Shown in pieces: positions 34,594 through 43,563 of a stretch of 64,000 nucleotides of DNA. Position numbers and translations under genes: made by a program. Source of the DNA: Thauera sp. UBA6194 (GTDB taxonomy: Bacteria; Pseudomonadota; Gammaproteobacteria; Burkholderiales; Rhodocyclaceae); assembly GCA_002422685.1 (NCBI GenBank), contig DITC01000005.1, forward strand, positions 1 through 64,000. The letters run 5' to 3'. Position 1 is the first letter of the stretch. Each line of letters starts with the position of its first letter. The notes under the pieces are model-generated. The model saw only the letters and a program-made list of their open reading frames with translations. It was not told the origin of the DNA and made no database searches.

Positions 34594-35510
34594 GCACGCA
34601 GCCCCGCCTGCCCGACACCGTCCAGGTCTTCGAGCGCGGCTGGCTGTCGGCCAACAACGTGCTGCTGTTCGACGGCACCGAGGCGACGCTGGTCGACAGC
34701 GGCTACGTCACGCACGCCGGGCAGACGGTGGCGCTGGTGCGCGCGGGGCTCGACGGCCGCCGGCTCGGTCGCCTGATCAACACCCACTCGCATTCCGACC
34801 ACATCGGCGGCAACGCCAGTGTGCAGCGCGCCTTCGGGTGCACGATCACCGTGCCGGTGGGCATGGAGCGGGCGGTGGAAAACTGGGACGAGGCCGCGCT
34901 GCTGCTCAGCACCGCGGCTCAGTCCGGCGAGCGCTTCACGTTCGATGCCACGCTCGCTCCGGGCGATCGCTTCGTCGCCGGCGAGCTCGAATGGCAGGCC
35001 ATCGCCGCCCCCGGCCACGACATGGACGCGCTCGCCTACTACAACCCCGAGCGCCGCATCCTGATGTCGGCCGATGCGCTGTGGCGCGACGGCTTCGGCA
35101 TCCTGTTCGCCGACGTGCTCGGCACCGGCGACGGGCTGGGCGAGGCGCGGCGTACGCTGGAAGCCATTGGCCGGCTCGCGGTCGACGTCGTCATCCCCGG
35201 TCACGGCGCACCCTTCGCCGAGTTCGACGACGCGCTGGAGCGCGCCTTCGCCCGCATCCGCGCCTTCGAGGCCGACGGCGCGCGCATGGCGCGCAACGCC
35301 ATCCGCGCCTGCGTCACCTTCAAGCTGCTCGAGGTGCGCAGCATGGCGCTCGACGAGTTGCCGCGCCACCTCGACGAGACGCCGCTCTACCGCGAGGCGA
35401 ACGCGCGCTTTCTGGGGCTCGATGCCAATGCACTCGCCGGCTGGCTGGTGGGCGAGCTCGAGCGCGCTGGTGTGGCGCAGCGGAAGAACGGCTGCCTCGT
35501 CGCCGCATGA
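34590..35510 (+). CDS. MBL-fold metallo-hydrolase (TTG start)
   Basis: A 306-residue glyoxalase II-like hydrolase: NTHSHSDHIGGNASVQ gives the first metal set, APGHDMDALAYYN the next, LMSADALWRDGFG the bridging Asp and VIPGHGAPF the last His. The TTG start at 34590 is supported by GGGGAGGG six bases upstream and by the overlap with the previous stop; no in-frame ATG exists near the N terminus. The last ~80 residues are helical. The substrate is unknown. Confidence 0.88.
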   Translation: MSTQPRLPDTVQVFERGWLSANNVLLFDGTEATLVDSGYVTHAGQTVALVRAGLDGRRLGRLINTHSHSDHIGGNASVQRAFGCTITVPVGMERAVENWDEAALLLSTAAQSGERFTFDATLAPGDRFVAGELEWQAIAAPGHDMDALAYYNPERRILMSADALWRDGFGILFADVLGTGDGLGEARRTLEAIGRLAVDVVIPGHGAPFAEFDDALERAFARIRAFEADGARMARNAIRACVTFKLLEVRSMALDELPRHLDETPLYREANARFLGLDANALAGWLVGELERAGVAQRKNGCLVAA

Positions 35511-35595
35511 TCGGGGTTTTCCCCGGGAATGAAGTCGTGTCATTGATCTGCAACAAGCGGATACAATCACGCGTCTTTATTCCGGAAAACAGCAA

Positions 35596-37050
35596 ATGCA
35601 AGCGACTGTCGATTGGATCAACGGCTGGGTGTGGAGCCCCGCCCTGGTTTATCTGTGCCTGCTGATCGGCCTCTACTTCTCGATTCGCACCCGTTTCATG
35701 CAGGTGCGTCATTTCGGCGAGATGCTGCGCGCGATGCGCCGTGGAGAGAGCTCCGAAGCGGGCGTGTCGTCCTTCCAGGCGCTGACCATCGCGCTGTCGG
35801 GCCGGGTCGGTACCGGTAATATCGCGGGCGTTGCCACGGCGATCGGCTTCGGAGGCCCGGGGGCGATCTTCTGGATGTGGATGGTGGCCTTCCTCGGTGC
35901 CGCCACCGCCTACATCGAATCCGCTCTCGGCCAGATCTACAAGATCGAGCACCATGGCCAGTACCGTGGCGGTCCGGCCTACTACATCGAGAAGGGCCTG
36001 GGCTGGCGAGTGTACGCGATCGTGTTCGCGGTCGCCACGATGATCGCGTGCGGCTTGCTGCTGCCCGGTATCCAGACCAACAGCATCGCGGCCAGCATGG
36101 AAAATGCCTTTGGCGTGGCGCCGGCGGTCACCGGTACCATCATCGTTATCCTGCTCGGCCTGATCATCTTCGGTGGCGTGCGCCGCATCGCGCAGGTCAC
36201 GCAGATCGTGGTGCCGTTCATGGCGCTGGGCTACATTCTGGCTGCGGCTGTGGTGGTGCTGCTCAACATCGAGAAGGTGCCCGAGGTCATCAGCCTGATC
36301 CTGTCGTCCGCGTTCGGTCTTGATGCCGGCTTCGGCGCAATGATCGGCCTGGCGATCCAGTGGGGCGTCAAGCGCGGCGTGTACTCCAACGAGGCTGGTC
36401 AGGGTACCGGTCCGCATGCCGCCGCGGCCGCCGAGGTGCCGCACCCCGCTGCGCAGGGGCTTGTGCAGGCCTTCTCCGTGTACATCGACACGCTGTTCGT
36501 GTGCTCGGCGACCGCGTTCATGATCCTGATCACCGGCACCTACAACGTAACCGGCCCCGACGGCGGGCAGGTCTTCACCGGCCTCGCCAACATCGCTGCC
36601 GGTACGGGCTTCACGCAGGCCGCGATGGAGCAGGTACTGCCCGGCTTCGGTGCGGTGTTCGTGGCGATCGCGCTCTTCTTCTTCGCCTTCACCACGGTAC
36701 TCGCCTACTACTACATTGCCGAGACCAACCTGGCCTACCTCACCCGCAACCTGCGTTCCGAAGTGCTCATCTTCGTGCTGCGCGTGGGGCTGATCGGATC
36801 GGCGCTTTACGGCTGCGTGCGCACCAGCGATCTGGCCTGGGGGCTGGGCGACATCGGCGTGGGCGTCATGGCGTGGCTCAACCTCGTTGCGATCATCGTG
36901 CTGCAAAAGCCGGCCCTGCTCGCGCTCAAGGACTACGAGGCGCAGCAGGCCAGGGGGCGGGCGATTCCCGAGTTCGACCCGCGCCCGCTCGGCATCGAGA
37001 ACGCCGAGTTGTGGGTGGCGCGCGCCGACAAGCGCAAGCGCGCAGGCTGA
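35596..37050 (+). CDS. Alanine/sodium symporter (AGCS family)
   Basis: A 484-residue membrane transporter with about ten hydrophobic segments. ALTIALSGRVGTGNIAGVATAIGFGGPGAIFWMWMVAFLGAATAYIESALGQIYK is the AGCS signature, and QWGVKRGVYSNEAGQGTGPHAAAAAEVPHPAAQGLVQAFSVYIDT is the second. It imports alanine or glycine with sodium. A lone -10-like TACAAT (35562-35567) lies upstream; no clear -35. Confidence 0.94.
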   Translation: MQATVDWINGWVWSPALVYLCLLIGLYFSIRTRFMQVRHFGEMLRAMRRGESSEAGVSSFQALTIALSGRVGTGNIAGVATAIGFGGPGAIFWMWMVAFLGAATAYIESALGQIYKIEHHGQYRGGPAYYIEKGLGWRVYAIVFAVATMIACGLLLPGIQTNSIAASMENAFGVAPAVTGTIIVILLGLIIFGGVRRIAQVTQIVVPFMALGYILAAAVVVLLNIEKVPEVISLILSSAFGLDAGFGAMIGLAIQWGVKRGVYSNEAGQGTGPHAAAAAEVPHPAAQGLVQAFSVYIDTLFVCSATAFMILITGTYNVTGPDGGQVFTGLANIAAGTGFTQAAMEQVLPGFGAVFVAIALFFFAFTTVLAYYYIAETNLAYLTRNLRSEVLIFVLRVGLIGSALYGCVRTSDLAWGLGDIGVGVMAWLNLVAIIVLQKPALLALKDYEAQQARGRAIPEFDPRPLGIENAELWVARADKRKRAG

Positions 37051-37140
37051 TCCTGCGCACGCGGGCCCCGTGCCCGCATGTGCGACCGGCCCGCCGACGC
37101 TGGGGTATAGTGTTGGCGGGCTTTTTCATGTGCGGGACCG

Positions 37141-38040
37141 ATGCAGATCGTACTCATCAGCGGGCTTTCGGGTTCGGGCAAGAGCATCGCGCTCAACGTG
37201 CTCGAGGATGCCGGCTTCTATGTCGTAGACAATCTCCCTTCCGCGCTGCTGCCGGCGCTGGTGGCGCACCTGCGCGACGCGGGCTGGCGGCGCATCGCGG
37301 TGGCCATGGACATGCGCTCGGGCGCCAGCATCGAGGGCCTGCCCGGGTTGGTCGAGGCGCTGCGCACCGAGGTGAGCGATCTGCGCTTCATCTTCCTGGA
37401 TGCGCGCGACGACACGCTGATCGCGCGCTTCTCCGAGACCCGTCGCCGCCATCCGCTCGCGTTCGACGACGTGAGCCTGGAAGAGGCCATCCAGCGCGAA
37501 CGGGATGCGCTCGAATGCATTGCCGAACTCGGCCATCGCATCGACACCAGCGACATGCACCCCAACACGCTGCGCGCCTGGGTGAAGGACTTCATCCAGA
37601 TGTCGGCCGCACAGGGCATGACGCTGATGTTCGAGTCCTTCGGCTTCAAGTACGGCATTCCGCTCGACGCCGACCTGGTGTTCGACGTGCGCTGCCTGCC
37701 GAACCCGCATTACGACCCGAAGCTGCGCCCGCTCACCGGGCGTGACCAGCCGGTGATCGACTTCCTGCAGCAGGTGCCCGAGGTCGCGCGCATGAGCCAG
37801 GACATCCACGATTTCATCGCGGGCTGGCTGCCCGCCTACCTGCGCGACAACCGCAGCTATCTCACCGTGGCCATCGGTTGCACCGGCGGCCAGCATCGCT
37901 CGGTCTATATCGCCGAATGGCTGGCGGCGCGTTTTCGCGGCCAGCTCGACGTGATCGTGCGCCATCGCTCGGCGGCGCGGCGTGCGGCGGACCGCGCAGC
38001 GGGGAGCGTGGATGCGCCGGAGAGCGGTAAGGACGCGTGA
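37141..38040 (+). CDS. rapZ: RNase adapter protein RapZ
   Basis: A 299-residue P-loop protein (Walker A GLSGSGKS at residues 8-15) of the RapZ/YvcJ family. In enterics it delivers small RNAs to RNase E to control amino-sugar synthesis. FLDARDDTLIARFSETRRRHPL and the C-terminal VAIGCTGGQHRSVYIAEWLA are family hallmarks. A TATAGT -10-like element lies at 37106-37111. The stop overlaps the GTG start of the next gene. Confidence 0.95.
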   Translation: MQIVLISGLSGSGKSIALNVLEDAGFYVVDNLPSALLPALVAHLRDAGWRRIAVAMDMRSGASIEGLPGLVEALRTEVSDLRFIFLDARDDTLIARFSETRRRHPLAFDDVSLEEAIQRERDALECIAELGHRIDTSDMHPNTLRAWVKDFIQMSAAQGMTLMFESFGFKYGIPLDADLVFDVRCLPNPHYDPKLRPLTGRDQPVIDFLQQVPEVARMSQDIHDFIAGWLPAYLRDNRSYLTVAIGCTGGQHRSVYIAEWLAARFRGQLDVIVRHRSAARRAADRAAGSVDAPESGKDA

Positions 38041-38426
38041 GGCGGTTTCTGGCCCAATGGTGCGGTCTGTTGCGTGCCGGCGACGTGTTCGTGGCGCTGG
38101 CGGGGCTGCTCGTGTGCGTATATGCGCTGCTGAGCCTGTGGCGCGGCGGCGCGCCGGATGGCGCGGTGGTTCGTGCCGGGGGCAAGGTGGTCGCCGAGGT
38201 CGATCTCGCGCGCGAGCGCTTCATCGAGGTGCCCGGACCGCTCGGCGTCACGATCATCGAGATCCAGCCCGGCCGGGCGCGTGTGGCTTCGGACCCCGGG
38301 CCACGGCAGTATTGCGTGCGCCAGGGCTGGCTCACGCAGGCGGGCGCGGTCGCGATCTGCGCGCCCAATCAGGTCAGCCTCAGCCTCACCGGCAGGGCGG
38401 CGGATTATGACTCCCTCAACTATTGA
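38037..38426 (+). CDS. NusG domain II-containing membrane-anchored protein
   Basis: A 129-residue protein with one N-terminal membrane helix (about residues 15-36) and an extracytoplasmic NusG-II fold: GKVVAEVDL, ETIEVPGPLGVTIIEIQPGRARVASDPGPRQYCVRQGWL is the usual pattern (here FIEVPGPLGV). A GTG start overlaps the rapZ stop. Such proteins pair with a Gx transporter protein, which follows and overlaps by 20 bases, and are thought to belong to flavin/redox or isoprenoid-linked membrane units. Confidence 0.85.
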   Translation: MRRFLAQWCGLLRAGDVFVALAGLLVCVYALLSLWRGGAPDGAVVRAGGKVVAEVDLARERFIEVPGPLGVTIIEIQPGRARVASDPGPRQYCVRQGWLTQAGAVAICAPNQVSLSLTGRAADYDSLNY

Positions 38427-38961
38427 GCTCGTGCCCACGCGCGAGGATCGCCGCATCGCGCGTCATGCGGCGGCCGCGATCGTGCTGACCGTGGCCGAGG
38501 CGGCCATTCCCCTGCCCTTGCCGGGCATCAAACCCGGGCTGGCGAACATCGTCACGCTCGTCGTGCTCGCGCGCTGGGGCTGGCGCGAGGCGGTGTGGGT
38601 GTCGCTGCTGCGGGTGCTGGCCGGCAGCCTGCTGCTCGGGCAGTTCCTCGCGCCGGGTTTCTTCCTGAGCTTGTCGGGGGCGCTCGCCAGCCTGCTCGTG
38701 CTGGGCCTGGCGATGCACTTGCCGCGGCGCTGGTTCGGTCCGGTGAGCCACAGCATTCTGGCCGCCTTCGCGCACATCGGCGCGCAGCTGCTCGTGGCGC
38801 GCCTGTGGCTGGTGCCGCACGACGGGGTGTTCTACCTGCTGCCGGTGTTCGCGCTCGCTGCCGTGGTGTTCGGGCTTGCGAACGGCCTGGTTGCCGCTCG
38901 CCTGCTGCGCGAGCTGAGCCCGGCTGCAGCGCCTCAGGGGCGGGGCGCGGAACCGCACTGA
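38407..38961 (+). CDS. Gx transporter family protein (HepS component I-like)
   Basis: A 184-residue membrane protein with about five helices. AEAAIPLPLPGIKPGLANIVTLVVLARWGWREAVWVSLLRVLAGSLLLGQFLAPGFFLSLSGALAS is the Gx family signature, also annotated 'heptaprenyl diphosphate synthase component I'. It resembles the S components of ECF transporters. Coupled by overlap to the NusG-II gene. The substrate is unknown. Confidence 0.88.
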   Translation: MTPSTIELVPTREDRRIARHAAAAIVLTVAEAAIPLPLPGIKPGLANIVTLVVLARWGWREAVWVSLLRVLAGSLLLGQFLAPGFFLSLSGALASLLVLGLAMHLPRRWFGPVSHSILAAFAHIGAQLLVARLWLVPHDGVFYLLPVFALAAVVFGLANGLVAARLLRELSPAAAPQGRGAEPH

Positions 38962-39045
38962 CAGAAGCCGCTGGGGACCGGGTGCACGCCCCCGCATGCG
39001 CTCGCGCCGGGGGGCGTGGCAAGGCGGCGCCTTGCCTGCAAGGTG

Positions 39046-39948
39046 TCAACTGCGGCGGGCTGCGAACCAGTCGAGCAGGCGCTGCCAGCCGTCCTCGGCC
39101 TCGGCCTTGCGATAGCTTGGCCGGTAGTCGGCGTGAAAGGCGTGCGGGGCGTCCGGATAAACGTGGAGCGTGCTCGGGCTGTCCGCTTGCTGCAGTGCCG
39201 CGCGCATCAGCTCGACATCTTCGAGGGGAATGCCCTGGTCCTGTCCGCCATAAAGGCCGAGCACCGGCGCGTGCAGCGCAGCGGCCACGTCGATCGGGTG
39301 GCGCGGGGTGTTGTCCGAGGGCAGGCCACGCACACGGCCATACCATGCGACCCCGGCCTTGAGCGCCGGGTTGTGCGCGGCATACAGCCAGGTGATGCGA
39401 CCGCCCCAGCAAAAGCCGGTGATCGCGAGCCAGTCTGCTGCGCCCCCGTTGGCCCGGGCCCAGTCCGCGCAGGCGTCCAGGTCGCTCATGACCTGTGCGT
39501 CGGGGACCTTGGAGACGATGTTCTGCAGGATGTCGCCGATGCTCTCGACGGTGCGTGGGTCACCCTGGCGGAAGAAGAGCTCGGGTGCGATCGCGAGGTA
39601 GCCCTGATGGGCCAGGCGGCGGCAGACATCGCGGATGTGCTCGTGCACGCCGAAGATTTCCTGTACGACCAGGACCACCGGCGCGGCACCGGCCTTGGCG
39701 GGACGGGCGTAGTAGAGCGGCAGTGCGCCGTCCTTGACCTCGATCGTGGTCTCGCCCGTGTCCAGCCCCGCTGCGTCGGTGCTGATTGCCGTGCTCGCCT
39801 GCACTGGCTGCACCGCCAGCGCAAAGCCGGCCGCGGCGAGCGTGGTGACGAAGGCGCGGCGATCGAGTCGGGCGGAGGGGAGCAGGCTGTCGAAATCGGC
39901 CTGTTCGTCGGCGACAGGGGTCGGGTCGAGGAGGGGGCTGCGGGTCAT
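39046..39948 (-). CDS. Dienelactone hydrolase family protein, probable Tat substrate
   Basis: A 300-residue alpha/beta hydrolase. A twin-arginine export signal (LDRRAFVTTLAAAGFALAVQP, residues about 28-48) precedes the enzyme. Catalytic Cys180 is in GFCWGG, Glu in VVQEIFGVHEHI, and the final His in APHAFHADYR, the Cys-Asp-His type of dienelactone hydrolases. It would act in the periplasm on a lactone or ester. Single gene, with no catabolic neighbours. Confidence 0.9.
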   Translation of the reverse strand: MTRSPLLDPTPVADEQADFDSLLPSARLDRRAFVTTLAAAGFALAVQPVQASTAISTDAAGLDTGETTIEVKDGALPLYYARPAKAGAAPVVLVVQEIFGVHEHIRDVCRRLAHQGYLAIAPELFFRQGDPRTVESIGDILQNIVSKVPDAQVMSDLDACADWARANGGAADWLAITGFCWGGRITWLYAAHNPALKAGVAWYGRVRGLPSDNTPRHPIDVAAALHAPVLGLYGGQDQGIPLEDVELMRAALQQADSPSTLHVYPDAPHAFHADYRPSYRKAEAEDGWQRLLDWFAARRS

Positions 39949-40090
39949 GAGGCGTGTCTCCAGTAGTGCTTCGGCTTTAGAACAGCTCTAAAAGTGAAGC
40001 ACGCGGGGCCGCCGAAGGCAAGCCGTCCGGAGACAAGCGTTCCCGCCGGAGGGCGGGGGCGGGCGCTGCTGCGCCCGCGGTGAGCGATGC

Positions 40091-40354
40091 TCAGCGCCGA
40101 CGCGTGTGCGTCGTCGCGGCACCAGCCGGGCGTCCGGGCAGGTGGCGGAAGGTGATCCGGCCCTTGCTCAGGTCGTAGGGCGACATCTCGAGCGAGACGT
40201 TGTCGCCGGCGATGATGCGGATGTGGTGCTTGCGCATCTTGCCGCCGGAGTAGGCGATCAGGTTGTGTCCGTTGTCGAGCGTCACGCGGTAGCGGCCGTC
40301 GGGCAGCACCTCGGTGACGGATCCATGCATTTCGATGAGTTCTTCCTTGGCCAT
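40091..40354 (-). CDS. infA: Translation initiation factor IF-1
   Basis: An 87-residue S1-like OB-fold protein. MAKEELIEMHGSVTEVLPDGRYRV ... NLIAYSGGKMRKHHIRIIAGDNVSLEMSPYDLSKGRITFR is the full IF-1 core. The ~15-residue basic tail RPAGAATTHTRRR is longer than in E. coli and typical of the extra infA copy in betaproteobacteria. AAGGAG ribosome site. The 375 bases upstream to the tRNA terminator hold no gene. Confidence 0.95.
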   Translation of the reverse strand: MAKEELIEMHGSVTEVLPDGRYRVTLDNGHNLIAYSGGKMRKHHIRIIAGDNVSLEMSPYDLSKGRITFRHLPGRPAGAATTHTRRR

Positions 40355-40730
40355 GTTCGGGCTCCTTGTCATTGTGTGAATGCCGCGCGCGTGTGCGACA
40401 TCGGGCCCGAAGTCCGCCGGTTGCGGAGGAGGGCCGGTCAGGGCTTCATGCCTTTCGGTCAGAACCATGCCCGACCGATGCGGCCGGGAGGCATGCTGCA
40501 ACTGTGTTGATTCCTGCGCCTTCGTGCAGGACCGGGCAGCGGAAACAGGGAAGGCACGCACCGTGGGGCACGTAGCCGCTGCATCGAACGTTTGGGGAGC
40601 ATTCGCGCTGCTGCAGCGCAAAATTAGAGGCGCGCAATCAATAACGCGAAAAACGTTCGACCGCGACTATACACCGTTTCGGTGGGTACGGTCCATGCGG
40701 GCGCCTGCCCTGTCTGTGCTGCGCAAAGAA
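40355..40730 (-). other. infA leader region without a gene
   Basis: No coding frame with gene-like content. On the minus strand a TATAGT -10-like element (40666-40671) lies next to the palindrome CACCGTTTCGGTG (40672-40684); no -35 fits. An infA promoter probably sits here and the leader would be long (about 300 bases). Confidence 0.4.
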
Positions 40731-40758
40731 AAATGCCCGAACATGTGTCCGGGCATTT
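40731..40758 (-). terminator. Terminator of tRNA-Lys
   Basis: AAATGCCCG pairs with CGGGCATTT around a ten-base loop; on the minus strand the stem is followed by TTTTTC. It starts ten bases after the tRNA CCA end. Confidence 0.88.
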
Positions 40759-40767
40759 TCCTGTTTT

Positions 40768-40843
40768 TGGTAGGCCGTGCGGGATTCGAACCTGCGACCA
40801 ACGGATTAAAAGTCCGCTGCTCTACCAGCTGAGCTAACGACCC
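40768..40843 (-). tRNA. tRNA-Lys (anticodon UUU)
   Basis: A 76-base cloverleaf on the minus strand: acceptor GGGTCGT, D-loop AGCTCAGCTGGTAGAGC, anticodon loop ACTTTTAAT with anticodon TTT, T-arm CAGGTTCGAATCCCG and encoded CCA. The acceptor closes with one G-U pair at each end region. It has its own near-perfect promoter and terminator. Confidence 0.97.
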
Positions 40844-40858
40844 GAAAAACGAGCGCGT

Positions 40859-40887
40859 AGTATAGGGGTGCGCGCGGGGTGTGTCAA
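40859..40887 (-). promoter_or_regulatory. Consensus sigma-70 promoter of tRNA-Lys
   Basis: Minus-strand TTGACA, a 17-base spacer, then TATACT, with a GC-rich discriminator (ACGCGCTCG) before the tRNA. The match is nearly perfect, as expected for a stable-RNA gene. Confidence 0.9.
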
Positions 40888-40938
40888 GCGCCTCTTGTAT
40901 TTTTTAGTGAGCTCCGTTCGCCGCGGCGCGGGTCGACT

Positions 40939-42045
40939 TCAGTCCGCACGCATCATCAGCCAGTATTGAAGCTTGAGCGTAAGTGCCGAGCCGGTGATGA
41001 TCGCCGCCGTGCTGAGCACCGCGCCGAGCGCGAGCGTCGATAGCCCGGTCACGCCCTGGCCGATGGTGCAGCCCAGCGCGGTCACGCCGCCGAACCCCAT
41101 CAGCAGGCCGCCGCCCATGTGGCGCAGCAGATCGCCGCTGTCGCGGAAGCTCTCGATGCGGAAGCTGCGACTGACGAGGGCGTGCGCGGCCGAGCCGGCG
41201 ATCACGCCGAGCGCGCTCGCGATGCCGAAGGTGAGGGTGCGGCTGCTGTCGCTCCAGAGCTGCAGCAACTCCAGGGTATAAGCGTAGGGGCCCACGAAGG
41301 TGAGCGATTCGGCGCGGCCGCTGTTGGTGGCGATGAAGGCTTCTTCCAGGGTCTCCGGATGCTCGGCGACGTAGCCGACATGAGCGGTCACGTACCAGCC
41401 GGCGATTACCGTGGCGCCGATCACGAGCCCGCCGAGGAGCACGTTGGCGCGCCATGCCTCGCGCCTTGCCAGCGCCCATGCGGCCAGCCCGCCACCGGCC
41501 AGGGCGGCGGACAGCAGCAGCGCCACGCCCGGCTCGACTCCCGCCGCGGCGAGGAATGCCGGCATGTTCTGAGCGTGGGGCAGCTGGATGGCGACCGGGT
41601 CCAGGTAGTGCACGCGCCACACGCCGAACAGGCCGCGCAGCGTCATGGAGGCCCCGATGGCCACGAAGACGAAGACGACGATGGACTTGAGGTTGCCGCC
41701 GCCGATGCGGATCAGGGTCTTGCTGCCGCAGCCGGACGCGAGCGTCATGCCGATGCCGAAGCACAGGCCGCCCACCAGGTGCGACAGCCAGATCAGGCGG
41801 CTGCTGGTGTAGATCGACTTCGATGCGTCGAAGAGCCCGAGCGCCTGCAGGCTGGCGGTGCCCAGGATGGCGACCGCGCTCGCCAGCGCCCACATGCGCA
41901 TGCGGGTCCAGTCGCCCATGCTGACGATGTCGGACACCGCGCCCATGGTGCAGAAATTGCTGCGGCTGCCGGCGTAACCGAACACGGTGCCGATGGCGAA
42001 GGCGAGCCAGACGATGGTCGAGGCGGAGACGAGCGTGGTGTCCAT
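40939..42045 (-). CDS. YeeE/YedE family sulfur-compound transporter
   Basis: A 368-residue membrane protein with about nine helices and the three cysteine motifs of YeeE/YedE (thiosulfate or sulfur-anion channel): GSRSNFCTMGA, LASGCGSKTLIRIGGGNLK and ALGCTIGQGVTGLS. It moves thiosulfate or a related sulfur species inward. It follows queC by 62 bases on the same strand, but any link with queuosine synthesis is not obvious. Confidence 0.9.
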   Translation of the reverse strand: MDTTLVSASTIVWLAFAIGTVFGYAGSRSNFCTMGAVSDIVSMGDWTRMRMWALASAVAILGTASLQALGLFDASKSIYTSSRLIWLSHLVGGLCFGIGMTLASGCGSKTLIRIGGGNLKSIVVFVFVAIGASMTLRGLFGVWRVHYLDPVAIQLPHAQNMPAFLAAAGVEPGVALLLSAALAGGGLAAWALARREAWRANVLLGGLVIGATVIAGWYVTAHVGYVAEHPETLEEAFIATNSGRAESLTFVGPYAYTLELLQLWSDSSRTLTFGIASALGVIAGSAAHALVSRSFRIESFRDSGDLLRHMGGGLLMGFGGVTALGCTIGQGVTGLSTLALGAVLSTAAIITGSALTLKLQYWLMMRAD

Positions 42046-42107
42046 GCGCTGAGGTGCAGTGTGTCGAAGCTGTGAGCCGGCCCGTGCGGGTTCGTGCGCG
42101 AGCCCGG

Positions 42108-42821
42108 CTATCGAGGGCGGTAGCGGGTGGGGTCGGGCACGCCGGCGGCCTGGAAGCCGGCGGCGCGCAGGCGGCAGGCTTCGCAGCGGCCGCAGGCGCG
42201 GCCGTCGTCGTCGGCCTGGTAGCAGGTGACGGTGATGCCGTAATCGACACCGAGCGCGATGCCGCGGCGGATGATATCGCCCTTGGAGAGCTCGATCAGG
42301 GGGGCGTGGATGCGCAGCGGCCGGCCCTCGACGCCGGCCTTGGTGGCCAGCCGCGCCATGGCCTCGAAGGCGCGGATGAACTCGGGGCGGCAGTCCGGAT
42401 AGCCGGAGTAGTCGATCGCGTTGACGCCGATGAAGATATCGCTTGCGCCCAACACCTCGGCCCAGGCGAGCGCGATCGACAGCATCACGGTGTTGCGCGC
42501 AGGCACGTAGGTGACCGGGATGCCCTCGCCGGGCGCGCTCGTCGGCACCGCGATGTTCGGGTCGGTCAGCGCCGAGCCGCCGAATTGGCCGAGGTTGACG
42601 CTCGCGACCCGGTGCTCGTGAGCGCCGAGCGCTTCGGCGACACGTTTCGCCGCGTTGAGCTCGGCGGTGTGGCGCTGGCCGTAGGCCACCGACAGTGCGT
42701 GGGGCTCGAAGCCCATGTCACGCGCGATCGCGAGGCAGGTTGCGGAGTCGAGGCCGCCGGAAAGCAGGACCACTGCGCGGGACGCGGCGGCGGGTGCAGG
42801 AGAGCGCGGGAGGTCGGTCAT
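42108..42821 (-). CDS. queC: 7-Cyano-7-deazaguanine synthase
   Basis: Makes preQ0 from 7-carboxy-7-deazaguanine with ATP and ammonia. The 237-residue protein has the PP-loop VVLLSGGLDSATCLAIA, HTAELNAAKRVAEALGA, YVPARNTVMLSIALAWAE and the zinc cluster CYQADDDGRACGRCEACRLR near the end. It follows queE on the same strand. Confidence 0.96.
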   Translation of the reverse strand: MTDLPRSPAPAAASRAVVLLSGGLDSATCLAIARDMGFEPHALSVAYGQRHTAELNAAKRVAEALGAHEHRVASVNLGQFGGSALTDPNIAVPTSAPGEGIPVTYVPARNTVMLSIALAWAEVLGASDIFIGVNAIDYSGYPDCRPEFIRAFEAMARLATKAGVEGRPLRIHAPLIELSKGDIIRRGIALGVDYGITVTCYQADDDGRACGRCEACRLRAAGFQAAGVPDPTRYRPR

Positions 42822-42887
42822 GTCGTGTCGTCGATCGGATGGCCGTGGTCGGCCGATGAACTGGCGGGCGGTGAAGCGCGGGTGGGT

Positions 42888-43559
42888 TCAACGCCCGCGG
42901 GCGTCGTTCCAGAGCACCTTGTGCAGTTGAAGCTGGAAGCGCACGGGCAGGCGGTCGCGCACCACCCACTCGGCCAGGGTGGCGGGGTCGAGCGCATCCG
43001 CGACCGGCGACAGCAGCACCTCGCAGCGCCGCTCGAGCGCGTGCTCGGCGATCATCTGCCGGGCCCAGGCGTAGTCCTCGGCGTCGGCCAGCACGATCTT
43101 CACTTCGTCGCCGGCACGCAGCAGGGGGATGTTCTCGTAGCGATTCTTCGCCGCTTCGCCCGAGCCGGGGGCCTTGAGGTCCATGATGCGCGCCACGCGG
43201 GCGTCGACCAGGGCGATGTCGAGTGCGCCGCTGGTCTCCAGCGAGACCGCGTGGCCGGCATCGCACAGCGCGGTGAGCAGCTGCAGGCAGGCTTTTTGCG
43301 CGAGCGGTTCGCCGCCGGTGACGCAGACATGGCGCAGGCCGTGGCTGGCGACCTCGGCGAGGATGTCTTCGAGCGTGCGCGTCGTGCCGCCGCTGAACGC
43401 ATAGGCGGTGTCGCACCAGGTGCAGCGCAGCGGGCAGCCGGTGAGGCGCACGAAGACCGTGGGCAGGCCGACCCGGGACGACTCGCCCTGGACCGACGCG
43501 AATATTTCGGTGATGCGCAGGCGCACGGCCGATGCCGTCGCCGAATCCTTGTCCGGCAC
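42888..43559 (-). CDS. queE: 7-Carboxy-7-deazaguanine synthase
   Basis: A radical-SAM enzyme of the queuosine pathway. The 223 residues include FASVQGESSRVGLPTVFVRLTGCPLRCTWCDTAYAF with the CX3CX2C iron-sulfur motif, and HVCVTGGEPLAQ. It begins only four bases after the cpoB stop, so it is transcribed with the Tol-Pal genes. Confidence 0.95.
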   Translation of the reverse strand: MPDKDSATASAVRLRITEIFASVQGESSRVGLPTVFVRLTGCPLRCTWCDTAYAFSGGTTRTLEDILAEVASHGLRHVCVTGGEPLAQKACLQLLTALCDAGHAVSLETSGALDIALVDARVARIMDLKAPGSGEAAKNRYENIPLLRAGDEVKIVLADAEDYAWARQMIAEHALERRCEVLLSPVADALDPATLAEWVVRDRLPVRFQLQLHKVLWNDARGR

Positions 43560-43563
43560 CGGC

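Noticed and set aside
37055..37084. Hairpin after the alanine symporter as a terminator
   Set aside because: The stem (GCGCACGCGGGC/GCCCGCATGTGCG) is stable but has no following T-run, so it was not called.
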